Shown here piece by piece: positions 8,236 through 17,547 of a DNA stretch of 64,000 bases. The stretch covers positions 1 to 64,000 of the forward strand of contig NZ_FMXQ01000005.1 of NCBI RefSeq assembly GCF_900104485.1, in the 5' to 3' direction. Source of the stretch: Bauldia litoralis. GTDB taxonomy: Bacteria > Pseudomonadota > Alphaproteobacteria > Rhizobiales > Kaistiaceae. Within the stretch, counting starts at the first letter, position 1, and every line of letters begins with the position of its first letter. The notes beneath the pieces were generated by a model. It saw nothing but the letters and a program-made list of their open reading frames with translations, was not told the origin of the DNA and searched no databases. The translations under genes were made by a program, and so were the position numbers.

Positions 8236-9516
8236 CTAGGCCGGCCCCGCCATCGCTTCCTTCTCGATGTCGGGCAGCGGCTCGTTGTCCAGCGTCGCCT
8301 CGAAGGCCTTGAGGCGCTTGTAGATCGAGATCAGCTCGACGATCGTCGTCCACGAATTGACCAGATACTGGAACGAGGATTCGACCCGGCCGAAGGCCCG
8401 GATGATCTGCTGCATGACGCCGAGCGTGAAGCCGGCGGCAAGGATCGTCGGCGCCAGCGCGATATAGGGGATCAGCACGCCCGCCTGCAGGTAGCCGTAG
8501 CGGACGACGTTGAAATACAGGTAGTTCCAGTAGATGCGGAAATAGTTGCGCCGCACGTCGGCATAAAGCTCGTTCAGCGTCGGCGGCTGGGCGCGGTCGG
8601 CGTTGTCCTCGCCGAAGACGAGTTCCTTGCGGTAGGCGGCCTCGACGCGCTGGTTGCGGAATTCCAGTCCCGGCAGGCGGATGCCGGCGATCGCCAGGAT
8701 ACTGGTGCCGAAGGCGGACCAGACGATGGCGACGAAGACAAGCGCCTGCGGCACCTCGCCGATGATCGGCAATTCCTTCACATGGACCGACAGCCCCCAC
8801 AGGATCGGCAGGAAGGCGAGCAGCGTCATCACCGAGTCGATCAGGGCAACGCCGAGGCCCTCCATGATCGAGGCGAAGCGCATGGTGTCTTCCTGGACGC
8901 GCTGCGAGGCGCCCTCGATGTGGCGGAGCCGGCCCCAGTTGGCGACGTAATAGTCGTTCATCGCCGTCCGCCAGCGGAAGATGTAGTGGCTGACGAGGAA
9001 GCGGGTCAGCACCGCGACGGTGATCGCCACCAGCGCGATCCCGGCGAAGGTGGCGATCTCGCCGTAGAAGGCGGCGGGCTCCACCGACCCGGCCTCGCCC
9101 AGCGCCGATTGCACCATGTTGTAGAAGCGGCCGAACCAGTCGTTGATCATCACGTCGACCTGGACCTGGAACCAGGTGACGAAGATGATCACCGCCGAGG
9201 CGACCACCGACCACCAGAACCAGCGGTGCGGCGACGCGAAGGCCCAGAAGGCGCAGAACAGCGCCGAACAGAGGAACATGTACTGGTAGGCCCAGAGATC
9301 GGCCGCGAAGCCGCTCTGCGCGGCAAAGCCCGCTTTCGCCACGTCGTCGGCGGTGTCGGGCAGCGCTACCGGGTAGCCGTAGCCGAAGATGTCGCCAATG
9401 GTCAGCGATGGACCAAGGTCGCGGGCGAACAGGTACCAGGCCGCCATGCCGACCGCCGCCCAGACGATCGCGGAGAGGAAGAACAGCTTGGGCTTCGGGA
9501 AGAAGGACGAGAACAC
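8236..9516 (-). CDS. sbmA: Peptide importer SbmA/BacA
   Basis: SbmA/BacA proteins are inner-membrane transporters that take up peptides such as microcins, bleomycin and proline-rich or plant NCR peptides. In rhizobia, BacA is needed for chronic infection and affects very-long-chain fatty acids in lipid A. The 426-residue protein has about seven or eight membrane segments and the family sequences FTWFQVQVDVMINDWFGRFY, HYIFRWRTAMNDYY, and IEGASQRVQEDTMRFA. No ATPase domain is present, unlike the BclA/YddA fusions. The start is a GTG at 9516, preceded by AGAGG. The gene is on the minus strand between the DUF1479 gene and aceB, probably as its own unit. Confidence 0.9.
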   Translation of the reverse strand: MFSSFFPKPKLFFLSAIVWAAVGMAAWYLFARDLGPSLTIGDIFGYGYPVALPDTADDVAKAGFAAQSGFAADLWAYQYMFLCSALFCAFWAFASPHRWFWWSVVASAVIIFVTWFQVQVDVMINDWFGRFYNMVQSALGEAGSVEPAAFYGEIATFAGIALVAITVAVLTRFLVSHYIFRWRTAMNDYYVANWGRLRHIEGASQRVQEDTMRFASIMEGLGVALIDSVMTLLAFLPILWGLSVHVKELPIIGEVPQALVFVAIVWSAFGTSILAIAGIRLPGLEFRNQRVEAAYRKELVFGEDNADRAQPPTLNELYADVRRNYFRIYWNYLYFNVVRYGYLQAGVLIPYIALAPTILAAGFTLGVMQQIIRAFGRVESSFQYLVNSWTTIVELISIYKRLKAFEATLDNEPLPDIEKEAMAGPA

Positions 9517-9677
9517 GGAGGTCGCCTCTTTCTGTCACGGGGGCGCAGGATCGCGCCCGGGTCCCGGCGATGGCAGCCGGCAGGCTACGATGGGCGATGC
9601 CCATGGCGGGCGCAATGCCGGCCCGGGCCGCATAAGTGCTGGAATAGAAAAAAGCGCACGCGCAACGTGCCGGCGCC

Positions 9678-10937
9678 TCACCAGGGCTCGAGACCGTACT
9701 GCTTTCGCCCGATAGGGGTCAGGTCGTCGATCGTCGCGCGGTCGATCCAGTCGGTCTCGTAGTCCTCCGCGATAAAGTCGCTGGGGCTGCCGCCGCGCAG
9801 GAAGGCGCGGCCGCAATCCACGCCATAGGCGGCGTTCTTCTCGCAATAGGGGCTGACCGGGATATACATCACGTTGCCCCAGCGCTCCTGGGCGCTGACT
9901 TCGGCGACGGCGTGGATGACGTCGCTGTGCCACCACACGGTATCGCCCGGCTCGATCGCCGGGATCGGCGTCAGCGCCGGCATCAGGAGGGCGTGGTAGC
10001 TGTCGCTGATCGGCAGCGCCTGGCCATTTGCCGCACCGCAGAGATCGTCGGCGGCGACATCCTCTTGCAGTGCCCGCAGCAGCACATGGGTCATCGCGTC
10101 GGGAATGGGCACGACATGCAGGACCCCGTCCTCCGGCTGCATCGCCGACAGCGCCGTCCAGCCCTGGAAGGTGCGGAAGGCCGAACATCCCGTGTCGGAG
10201 GCGTATTCATGGATGGTGGAGCGGTAGGCCGCGTCCCAGGGGTCATAGGCCTGCCACTCGCCGGCGAAGATGTGACGGAAGGCCTTCTGGTACTCGGGCA
10301 ACAGCCAGCGCTCGATCGACCCGGAATCGGTATGCGGCGAGAGCCCTCGTGACGACGAGCCCGGCTCGCGTCGACGGATGCGGTCGGGATAGCCGGTGTC
10401 GCGGGTCGGGTCGAACCAGACCTGCCCCTCGGACTCGGTCTTCCAGAAGCCGTTGAGGAACGAGCGGACAGCGACCATCCGCTCGTCCTGCCGCGCCTTG
10501 ATCTGCGGCTTCGACCAGTAGATCGGGTAAATCTGCGGCTTGCTCGAGGCGAGGCCGGCGAACACCTGGTCGGCCGGGCCGCGATAGGTCTCGGCGAACC
10601 GGTTGGTCTCGAGATAGGCGGCGATGTCGCGGTCCCACTGCTCGGCCTCGGGACGATCGAAGGTTCCCTTGACCACCGCGCAGCCGCGCTCCCGCACCGC
10701 TGCCACCATCTCCTCGGGCACCGTCCCGCCAGCGATGTCGTCGAAATCGATGACCGGAAACACCACCTTCCCCGCCGCGCGTGCCTCGACGACCTCGGCG
10801 ACCTTGCCACGCATCGCCGCCTCGACATCGGCCAGCGCCGCGCCGACGTCGCCGATCTGGTCACGCAAACGCTGCTTGGTGTCACGGATCGCCCCCGGCA
10901 GATCCTCGGGCAACGGCGTCATCATGATGGGCGGCAT
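9678..10937 (-). CDS. DUF1479 protein, YbiU-type dioxygenase fold
   Basis: This 419-residue cytoplasmic protein matches the DUF1479/YbiU family in length. The family has a jelly-roll fold related to 2-oxoglutarate/Fe(II) dioxygenases; its substrate is unknown to me. LSPHTDSGSIERW shows an H-x-D metal-binding pattern, and TVWWHSDVIHAV near residue 350 supplies a likely third His. FDDIAGGTVPEEMV is also typical. The ATG at 10937 follows a GAGGGA. It starts 31 bases after the glcF stop on the same strand, so it may be the last gene of the glycolate oxidase operon. That suggests, without proving, a link to small-acid metabolism. Confidence 0.82.
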   Translation of the reverse strand: MPPIMMTPLPEDLPGAIRDTKQRLRDQIGDVGAALADVEAAMRGKVAEVVEARAAGKVVFPVIDFDDIAGGTVPEEMVAAVRERGCAVVKGTFDRPEAEQWDRDIAAYLETNRFAETYRGPADQVFAGLASSKPQIYPIYWSKPQIKARQDERMVAVRSFLNGFWKTESEGQVWFDPTRDTGYPDRIRRREPGSSSRGLSPHTDSGSIERWLLPEYQKAFRHIFAGEWQAYDPWDAAYRSTIHEYASDTGCSAFRTFQGWTALSAMQPEDGVLHVVPIPDAMTHVLLRALQEDVAADDLCGAANGQALPISDSYHALLMPALTPIPAIEPGDTVWWHSDVIHAVAEVSAQERWGNVMYIPVSPYCEKNAAYGVDCGRAFLRGGSPSDFIAEDYETDWIDRATIDDLTPIGRKQYGLEPW

Positions 10938-10968
10938 GTGAGGTCCCTCGCGTATCGAGTCGTGGCGC

Positions 10969-12279
10969 CTATCGCAGCCCGGCGAGTTTTTCCGGGCGCG
11001 GGCCGCCATAGGCCCAGTCGAGCAGTTCGACGGTATGGACGACCGGCAGGTCGGTGCCGGAGCCTATCTGGGTGATGCAGCCGATGTTGCCGGCGGCGAC
11101 CAGTTGCGGGGCGGTCGCCTCGATATGGCCGACCTTGCGGTCGCGCAACTGGCCGGCGATCTCCGGCTGCATGAGGTTGTAGGTGCCGGCCGAGCCGCAG
11201 CAGATGTGACTCTCGGCCGGCTCGCGGATGACGAAGCCGGCCTTGGCAAGCAGCGCCTTGGGCGCGGCGGTGACCTGCTGGCCGTGTTGCAGCGAACAGG
11301 CGGCGTGATAGGCAACCGTCAGGCCGCTCGCCTCGGTCGGTTCGCCGAGACCGATCAGGTCGAGATACTCGGTCACGTCCTTCGCCAGCGCCGAAACCGC
11401 CGCGGCCTTGTCGGCATAGGCGGGGTCGTTGCGCAGGATGAAGCCGTAATCCTTGACCGTCGTGCCACAGCCGGAGGTCGTGACGATGATCGCGTCGAGC
11501 CCGCCGTCCTCGATGACGCGGGTCCAGGCGTCGACATTGCGCCGGACCTGAACGTGCGACTCCTCCGCCCGGCCCATGTGGTGGACGAGCGCGCCGCAGC
11601 ATCCTTCCCCCTCGGCCAGCACCACCTCGACACCCTGGCGGGTCAGGAGCCGGATCGCCGCGTCATTGATGCCGGGATCGAGCACCGACTGGGCGCAGCC
11701 GCGCAGCACCACCACCCGGCCCTTCCGTTCGCCCTCCGGCCGGAAGACGCCGGGCCGGTCGGCATTGGTCCGTGGTGGCAGTGTAGCGGGCGCCAGGGTC
11801 AGCATCGGCGCAACTTTAGATAGCCCCGGTATCCGCTTGAAAACACTTGCAAAGGGTCGCACGAACCAGGCCCCGATCAGGGCGACGCGGAAGCGTCCTG
11901 GATAAGGCAGCACCGCCGCCAGCAGCGCCCGCGTCATGCGGTCGAGCAAGGGCCGGTGATAGGTCTCGTGGATGCGGGCGCGGGCGTGATCGACGAGGTG
12001 CATGTAGTCGACACCGGACGGACAGGTGGTCATGCAGGCGAGGCAGGAGAGGCAGCGATCGATATGGGTCGTCACCTCCTCGTTGGCGGGCTTGTCACCC
12101 TCCAGCATGTCCTTGATCAGGTAGATGCGCCCGCGCGGACTGTCGAGCTCGTCGCCGAGCAGCAGATAGGTCGGGCACGTCGCGGTACAGAAACCGCAAT
12201 GCACGCAGGTGCGGAGAATCTTCTCCGACGTCGCGACATCGGGATCGGCAAGCTGGGCGAGGGTAAAATTGGTCTGCAT
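10969..12279 (-). CDS. glcF: Glycolate oxidase iron-sulfur subunit GlcF
   Basis: GlcF carries electrons from the FAD subunits GlcD and GlcE in the membrane-associated glycolate dehydrogenase (glycolate to glyoxylate). The 436-residue protein has two 4Fe-4S clusters, C25-x2-C28-x2-C31-x3-C35 (CVHCGFCTATCP) and C76-x2-C79-x2-C82-x3-C86 (CLSCLACMTTCP). Two CCG-type domains follow, containing GEGCCGALVHH and HICCGSAGTYN. It starts nine bases after glcE. Confidence 0.95.
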   Translation of the reverse strand: MQTNFTLAQLADPDVATSEKILRTCVHCGFCTATCPTYLLLGDELDSPRGRIYLIKDMLEGDKPANEEVTTHIDRCLSCLACMTTCPSGVDYMHLVDHARARIHETYHRPLLDRMTRALLAAVLPYPGRFRVALIGAWFVRPFASVFKRIPGLSKVAPMLTLAPATLPPRTNADRPGVFRPEGERKGRVVVLRGCAQSVLDPGINDAAIRLLTRQGVEVVLAEGEGCCGALVHHMGRAEESHVQVRRNVDAWTRVIEDGGLDAIIVTTSGCGTTVKDYGFILRNDPAYADKAAAVSALAKDVTEYLDLIGLGEPTEASGLTVAYHAACSLQHGQQVTAAPKALLAKAGFVIREPAESHICCGSAGTYNLMQPEIAGQLRDRKVGHIEATAPQLVAAGNIGCITQIGSGTDLPVVHTVELLDWAYGGPRPEKLAGLR

Positions 12280-12288
12280 GGTCTGGCT

Positions 12289-13488
12289 TCACACACCCGC
12301 ATACATGCGGCCGGGGTTGAGGATGCCGGCCGGGTCGAAGCGCGCCTTGAGCTTGCGCGTCAGGTCCATCAGCGGCGGGGCGAGCGGCTGGAAGACGTCG
12401 GTGGCAAGGCGCACCGCGTCGCTTGCCTTTACCAGCGTCGCGTGGCCGCCAAGCGGTGCGATCGCATCGCGGATGACGGCGGCCCCGGCGTCGAAGCCGC
12501 CGGTCTCGGTCGCGATCCAGACCAGCCCGCCGCCCCAGTCGTAGACCACCCGGCAGGCGAAGGCGGCGCGGGCGGCCGCGGCGATCGCCGGACCGTCGCT
12601 CGGCTTGACGGAAACCTTCCAGACCGCCGCGTCATCCGGCGCGCCCAGCGCCTCGAGATCGCCGACCGCCCGCCACAGCGTCCGCGTCGCGTCGGCGTCG
12701 AGCGACTCGGTGGCGCCATAGGGGGCCAGCAGGGCAACAAGGTCCTTCATCCGCTCGTCGACGGAGTCGGCAAAACCCTCGAGGCGGATCAGCGTCCGGG
12801 CGACATCGCCGTCGCCTGCCGGCAGGTGCGCCGCGCCGGTGACGGAGAAGGGCGAACCGAGAGCGGTCGACAACGCTTCGACGGCGCGGTCGTCGTCGAG
12901 CCCGTTCAGCACCAGAGTGACCTCCGTCTCCGGCGAGGGCTGGACCTTGAAGGTCACCTCGGAGAGGACCGACAACGTGCCGTAGGAACCGGCAAGGAAC
13001 TTGACCAGGTCGTAGCCGGTGACGTTCTTCATCACCCGGCCGCCCGACTTGATCAGCGCGCCGGCCCCGGTCACGGCGCGCAGGCCGATCAGGCTGTCGC
13101 GCGCGGCACCGACCTGGATGCGGCGCGGGCCGGAAACATTGGCGGCGGCGACCGCGCCGATGGTCGGCGTGCCTTGCGATCCAAACAGCCGGCGGTGGTC
13201 GACCGGTTCGAAGCCGAGCCGCTGGTTCTGCGCCGCCAGCGTCGTCTCGATTTCGGCAAGCGGCGTCCCGGCCCGCGCCGAGATCACCAGTTCGGCGGGC
13301 TCATAGAGGGTGATGCCGGTGAGGTTGGCGGTCGACAGGCTCTCCGCCGTCTGCATCGGCCGGCCGAGCCCGAGGCGCGTCGCACCGCCGGCGATGGCAA
13401 GCGGTACTGTGCGCGCGCCCGCGTCGGCGACAGCCTCGACGAGCTGCGCCTCGTCGTCGGGCGTGGTGACCGGCGCGGCTATCGACAT
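12289..13488 (-). CDS. glcE: Glycolate oxidase FAD-binding subunit GlcE
   Basis: This 399-residue subunit works with GlcD and GlcF in glycolate oxidation. The N-terminal FAD-binding (PCMH-type) half includes PLAIAGGATRLGLGRPM, the TPTIGAVAAANVSGPRR region and GGRVMKNVTGYDLVKFLAGSYG. The C-terminal half is the oxidase domain and ends in the family-typical FDPAGILNPGRMYAG. It lies between a 58-residue membrane protein gene and glcF on the minus strand. Confidence 0.94.
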   Translation of the reverse strand: MSIAAPVTTPDDEAQLVEAVADAGARTVPLAIAGGATRLGLGRPMQTAESLSTANLTGITLYEPAELVISARAGTPLAEIETTLAAQNQRLGFEPVDHRRLFGSQGTPTIGAVAAANVSGPRRIQVGAARDSLIGLRAVTGAGALIKSGGRVMKNVTGYDLVKFLAGSYGTLSVLSEVTFKVQPSPETEVTLVLNGLDDDRAVEALSTALGSPFSVTGAAHLPAGDGDVARTLIRLEGFADSVDERMKDLVALLAPYGATESLDADATRTLWRAVGDLEALGAPDDAAVWKVSVKPSDGPAIAAAARAAFACRVVYDWGGGLVWIATETGGFDAGAAVIRDAIAPLGGHATLVKASDAVRLATDVFQPLAPPLMDLTRKLKARFDPAGILNPGRMYAGV

Positions 13489-13513
13489 GGCCGCCCCGCA
13501 CGCCCGTCGAGGG

Positions 13514-13690
13514 TCAGGTCAGCAGCGGGCTGAAATGGACGCCGAGATAATACGGCCAGACGACCAAGGCCCAGACCCCGCGCCAGAAGCTGAGGTCGAG
13601 ATACCCGAGCGTGAAGAGCCAGCCGGCGAACCAGAGCAGACCGATGGAACTGTGCTGTTCGATCTTGATCTTCTGCATGCCGGCCATCAT
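13514..13690 (-). CDS. Small membrane protein within the glc operon
   Basis: This encodes 58 residues, MMAGMQKIKIEQHSS then two hydrophobic stretches (IGLLWFAGWLFTLGYL and GVWALVVWPYYLGVHF) joined by DLSFWR. It reads as a two-helix inner-membrane hairpin rich in Trp and Tyr. It sits between glcD (57 bases after its stop) and glcE (25 bases before its start), on the same strand. It could help anchor the glycolate oxidase complex to the membrane or its quinone pool; this is inference from position. The start is uncertain: ATG at 13690, 13687 or 13678. MQKIKIEQHSS (13678) looks the most natural beginning. Confidence 0.72.
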   Translation of the reverse strand: MMAGMQKIKIEQHSSIGLLWFAGWLFTLGYLDLSFWRGVWALVVWPYYLGVHFSPLLT

Positions 13691-13747
13691 AGGCGCGACC
13701 GCCGTTCCCGCAATTGATATGACTCAAAGGTGTGTCCTGCATGAAAT

Positions 13748-15190
13748 TCAGGCTGAAACGGCCGGGCGGCCTTCGAGGGGGAAGACTTTCGCCGGGTTGA
13801 GTTTCCAGCCGGGATCGAAGACGCTCTTCACCTGCATCTGCTGGTCGAGATCGACCTGCGTGAACTGCTCGCTCATCAACTCGCGCTTCTCGATGCCGAC
13901 GCCGTGCTCGCCGGTCAGGCAGCCGCCGACCTCGACGCAGACCTTGAGGATGTCGCCGCCGGCCAGTTCGGCCTTCTCGAGTTGGTCGGGGTCGTTCATG
14001 TCGTAGAGGACGAGCGGATGCAGGTTGCCGTCGCCGGCATGGAAGATGTTGGCAACCGCCAGCCCGTAGCCCTCGCAGATCGCGGTGATCCGGCTCAGCA
14101 CTTCCGGCAGGCGGCTGGTCGGGATGACGCCGTCCATGCACATGTAGTCGGCGATGCGGCCCATCGCGCCGAAGGCCGACTTGCGCCCCTTCCAGATCGC
14201 GGCACTCTCCGTCGCCGATTGCGAGATGCGCAATGTCGACGGCTTGAAGGCCTCGGCGATTCCGGTGATCCGGGCGATCAGGTCGGCGATCTCGGCCTCG
14301 GAGCCCTCGACCTCGATGATCAGCAGCGCCTCGACGTCGAGCGGATAGCCGGCATGCGCGAAGGCCTCGCAGACCTTGATCGCCGGCCGGTCCATGTATT
14401 CGATGGCGACCGGGATGATGCCGGAGCCGATGATCGCGGCGACGCAGGCGCCGGCGGATTCGGCCGAATCGAAGCCCATCAGCATCGGCCGCGCGCCCTC
14501 GGCGGCGCGCAGGATGCGCACGGTCGCCTCGGTGACGACGCCAAGCTGGCCCTCCGAGCCGATGACCAGGCCGAGCAGGTCATAGCCGGCGGCGTCGCAT
14601 TCGCTGCCGCCGATATCGACGATCGTGCCGTCGAGCATCACCATCCGGAGGCCGAGGATGTTGTTGGTGGTGACGCCGTATTTGAGGCAATGGGCGCCGC
14701 CGGAATTCATCGCGATGTTGCCGCCAATCGTGCAGGCGAGCTGGCTCGACGGGTCGGGCGCGTAGAAGAAGCCCTGCCCCGCCACGGCGTTGGTGATGTT
14801 GACGTTGGTGACGCCGGTCTGGACCCGCGCCACCCGGTTCGCATAGTCGATGTCGACGATCCGGTTGAGGCGGGCGAGACCGAGCACCACCGCGTCCTCC
14901 GACGGCAGCGCCCCGCCGGAGAGCGACGTCCCGGCGCCGCGGGCGATCACCTTGGCGCCGGTGCCATTGAGAAAGGCGAGGACTTTCGACACTTCCTCGG
15001 TCGATCCCGGCAGCACCACGGCCAACGGTACGGCGCGATAGGCGGTCAGCGCGTCGGTCTCGTAGGCGCGGCGTTCGTCCTCGGTGGCGATCACGTGTTC
15101 GGCCCCGAGAATCGCGACCAGGCCCGCGACGATCTCGTCGCGACGGCCGATCACGGCCTCGTCGATCGCCGGCATGGCTATATGCGTCAT
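13748..15190 (-). CDS. glcD: Glycolate oxidase subunit GlcD
   Basis: GlcD is the catalytic FAD subunit of glycolate dehydrogenase. The 480-residue protein shows the FAD_binding_4 signature: VLPGSTEEVSKVLAFLN, VIARGAGTSLSGGALP, SSQLACTIGGNIAMNSGG and GYDLLGLVIGSEGQLGV. The C-terminal FAD-oxidase domain has NIFHAGDGNLHPLVLYD and GGCLTGEHGVGIEKRELM. The ATG at 15190 is chosen because GAGGGAGC precedes it and it fits the family; ATGs at 15217 and 15277 would add unconserved residues and cut into the short region shared with the divergent lut operon. It heads the glcD-small protein-glcE-glcF unit. Confidence 0.95.
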   Translation of the reverse strand: MTHIAMPAIDEAVIGRRDEIVAGLVAILGAEHVIATEDERRAYETDALTAYRAVPLAVVLPGSTEEVSKVLAFLNGTGAKVIARGAGTSLSGGALPSEDAVVLGLARLNRIVDIDYANRVARVQTGVTNVNITNAVAGQGFFYAPDPSSQLACTIGGNIAMNSGGAHCLKYGVTTNNILGLRMVMLDGTIVDIGGSECDAAGYDLLGLVIGSEGQLGVVTEATVRILRAAEGARPMLMGFDSAESAGACVAAIIGSGIIPVAIEYMDRPAIKVCEAFAHAGYPLDVEALLIIEVEGSEAEIADLIARITGIAEAFKPSTLRISQSATESAAIWKGRKSAFGAMGRIADYMCMDGVIPTSRLPEVLSRITAICEGYGLAVANIFHAGDGNLHPLVLYDMNDPDQLEKAELAGGDILKVCVEVGGCLTGEHGVGIEKRELMSEQFTQVDLDQQMQVKSVFDPGWKLNPAKVFPLEGRPAVSA

Positions 15191-15336
15191 CGGTGCTGTT
15201 GCTCCCTCGCGCCCCATGATATCCGAATGATGGCGTGCCGCCACCCAATCTGCGTGCAGATCGAGTTGATCAGGCAATGCCCGGCCTGCTATCGACTGGT
15301 ACAGCGACGCGAAAATCCCGGAAAATGCGAGGAAGA

Positions 15337-16116
15337 ATGGCGGACGAAAAGGCGCGACGGCCGAAGGTGGGGCTTTTCGTCACCTGTCTTGTCGATCTCT
15401 TCCGCCCGACCGTCGGTTTCGCCGCGGTCAAGTTGATCGAAGCCGCAGGTTGCGACGTCGAGGTACCCGCCGCCCAGACGTGTTGCGGCCAGCCCGCCTT
15501 CAACTCCGGCGACGATGGCGACACCCGCGCTATCGCCCGCGGCGTCATCAAGGCCTTCGAGTCCTACGACTATGTCGTCGCCCCGTCCGGCTCCTGCGGC
15601 GGCATGCTCAAGCTCCATTACGCCGGGCTGTTCAACGACGATCCGGCCTGGAAGGCGCGGGCCGAGGCTTTCGGCGCCAAGGTCCATGAACTGGTCAGCT
15701 TCCTCACCGACGTGCGCGGCATGAAGGACGTCGCCGCCCGCTTCCCGGGATCCGTGACCTATCACGACTCCTGCGCCGGCCTGCGCGAACTGGGCATCCG
15801 CGACCAGCCGCGACAGTTGCTCGGCTCCGTCGAGGGTCTCAAGCTGGTCGAGCTGAAGGACGCCAATGTCTGCTGCGGCTTCGGCGGCACCTTCTGCGTC
15901 AAGTATCCCGACATCTCGAATGCGATCGTCGAGCGCAAGACCGAGGAGATCGTCGCGTCCGGCGCCGAAACCCTGCTGGCCGGCGACATGGGCTGCCTGA
16001 TGAACATGGCCGGCAAGCTGCAGCGCGAGAACCGGTCGGTGTCGGTTCGCCACGTCGCCGAAGTGCTGGCCGACATGACCGACGTGCCGCCGATCGGCGA
16101 GACGCGGGAGTCCTGA
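15337..16116 (+). CDS. lutA: Lactate utilization protein LutA (LldE)
   Basis: LutA is the two-CCG-domain iron-sulfur subunit of the LutABC complex, which oxidises L-lactate to pyruvate. The 259-residue protein contains AAQTCCGQPAFNSG, APSGSCGGMLKLHY, VTYHDSCAGLRELG and NVCCGFGGTFCVK, the cysteine sets expected for heterodisulfide-reductase-like domains. The start is either ATG 15337 (very close to AGGAAG) or ATG 15325, four codons upstream. It is the first gene of lutABC and divergent from glcD, with about 145 bases of shared control region in which I found no clear operator. Confidence 0.93.
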   Translation: MADEKARRPKVGLFVTCLVDLFRPTVGFAAVKLIEAAGCDVEVPAAQTCCGQPAFNSGDDGDTRAIARGVIKAFESYDYVVAPSGSCGGMLKLHYAGLFNDDPAWKARAEAFGAKVHELVSFLTDVRGMKDVAARFPGSVTYHDSCAGLRELGIRDQPRQLLGSVEGLKLVELKDANVCCGFGGTFCVKYPDISNAIVERKTEEIVASGAETLLAGDMGCLMNMAGKLQRENRSVSVRHVAEVLADMTDVPPIGETRES

Positions 16117-16119
16117 TCG

Positions 16120-17547
16120 ATGGAAATCACCTCCAACACCTTCAAGAAGAACGCCCGCGAAGCGCTTGCCGACCCGGCCTTGCAGCGGGCGATGAGCCAT
16201 GTCCGGTCCGGCTTCATCGACAAGCGCGCCCGGGCGGCGGCCGCCCTGCCCGAATTCGACGAGATCCGCGACACCGGTCGCGACATCAAGAACCACACGC
16301 TCGCCCATCTCGACCTCTATCTCGAGGCCTATGAGGACCGGGTGCGCAGCGCCGGCGGCGAGGTCCATTACGCCGAGACCGCCGAATCCGCGCTGGAGAC
16401 CGTGCTTGGCATCTGCCGCAAGGCCAACGCGAAGACCGTCACCAAGGGCAAGTCGATGATCGCCGAGGAGATCGGCCTCAACGAGTATCTCGAGGAGCAT
16501 GGCATCGAGCCGGTCGAGACCGACCTCGGCGAATACATCATCCAGCTCCGCCACGAGGGGCCGAGCCACATCATCGCCCCCGCCGTCCACCTCAACAAGG
16601 ACCAGGTCGAGGAGAGCTTCCGCGCCGCCCATACCGACCTGCCGGCCGATCGCGACCTGTCGGAGCCGACCTCGCTGCTCAACGAGGCCCGCGGCATCCT
16701 GCGCGAGCGGTTCCTGGCCGCCGATGTCGGCATCACCGGCGCCAACTTCCTCGTCGCCGAGACCGGCACCTCGGTGATCGTCACCAACGAGGGCAATGGC
16801 GACCTCACCCAGATCCTGCCGCGCGTCCATATCGTCGTCGCCTCGATCGAGAAGATCGTCCCGACGCTCAACGACGTCAGCCAGATCATGCGGCTCCTCG
16901 CCCGCTCGGCGACCGGCCAGGACCTGTCGGTCTACACCACGTTCTCGACCGGCCCGCGCCGGCCGGACGACCCCGACGGCCCGGACGAATACCACGTCGT
17001 CATCCTCGACAACGGACGCTCCGAGATGCTCGGCTCGGAGTTCAAGGAGGCGCTGCGCTGCATCCGCTGCGGCGCCTGCATGAACCACTGCCCGGTGTAC
17101 CAGGCGGTCGGCGGGCACGCCTATGGCTGGGTCTATCCCGGGCCGATCGGCGCGGTGCTCGATCCGCAACTGATCGGCATCGAAAAGGCCGGCAACCTGC
17201 CCAACGCCTCGACCTTCTGCGGCCGCTGCGAGGAAGTCTGCCCGATGCGGATTCCCCTGCCGAAGATGATGCGCCACTGGCGCGAGAAGGAATTCGAGCG
17301 TCACCTGTCGCCGGCCACCGCCCGCTACGGCATCGGCTTGTGGGCCTTCTTCGCCAGGCGGCCGCGGCTCTATCAATGGGCGACGCGCTGGGCGATGCGG
17401 GTCTTGGCCAACGGCGCCATCGGCAAGGGACGCTATACGTCGCTGCCGCTTGCCGGCGGCTGGACGAAATACCGCGACTTCCCCTCGCCGGAAGGCGATG
17501 GCCGGACCTTCCAGGAACAATGGGCCGCGCGTCGGAAATCGGCATGA
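16120..17547 (+). CDS. lutB: Lactate utilization iron-sulfur protein LutB (LldF)
   Basis: LutB joins a LUD domain to a ferredoxin-like domain in the L-lactate oxidation complex. The 475-residue protein has VTKGKSMIAEEIGLNEYLE and GITGANFLVAETGTSVIVTNEGN in the LUD part. Two 4Fe-4S motifs follow, CIRCGACMNHCPVY and CGRCEEVCPMRIPLP. It begins three bases after lutA and its stop overlaps the lutC start (ATGA), so all three genes are translated from one message. Confidence 0.95.
   Translation: MEITSNTFKKNAREALADPALQRAMSHVRSGFIDKRARAAAALPEFDEIRDTGRDIKNHTLAHLDLYLEAYEDRVRSAGGEVHYAETAESALETVLGICRKANAKTVTKGKSMIAEEIGLNEYLEEHGIEPVETDLGEYIIQLRHEGPSHIIAPAVHLNKDQVEESFRAAHTDLPADRDLSEPTSLLNEARGILRERFLAADVGITGANFLVAETGTSVIVTNEGNGDLTQILPRVHIVVASIEKIVPTLNDVSQIMRLLARSATGQDLSVYTTFSTGPRRPDDPDGPDEYHVVILDNGRSEMLGSEFKEALRCIRCGACMNHCPVYQAVGGHAYGWVYPGPIGAVLDPQLIGIEKAGNLPNASTFCGRCEEVCPMRIPLPKMMRHWREKEFERHLSPATARYGIGLWAFFARRPRLYQWATRWAMRVLANGAIGKGRYTSLPLAGGWTKYRDFPSPEGDGRTFQEQWAARRKSA

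Noticed and set aside
15289-17520. 743-codon open frame on the minus strand opposite lutA and lutB
   Set aside because: lutA and lutB have complete family motifs; the antisense translation has none.
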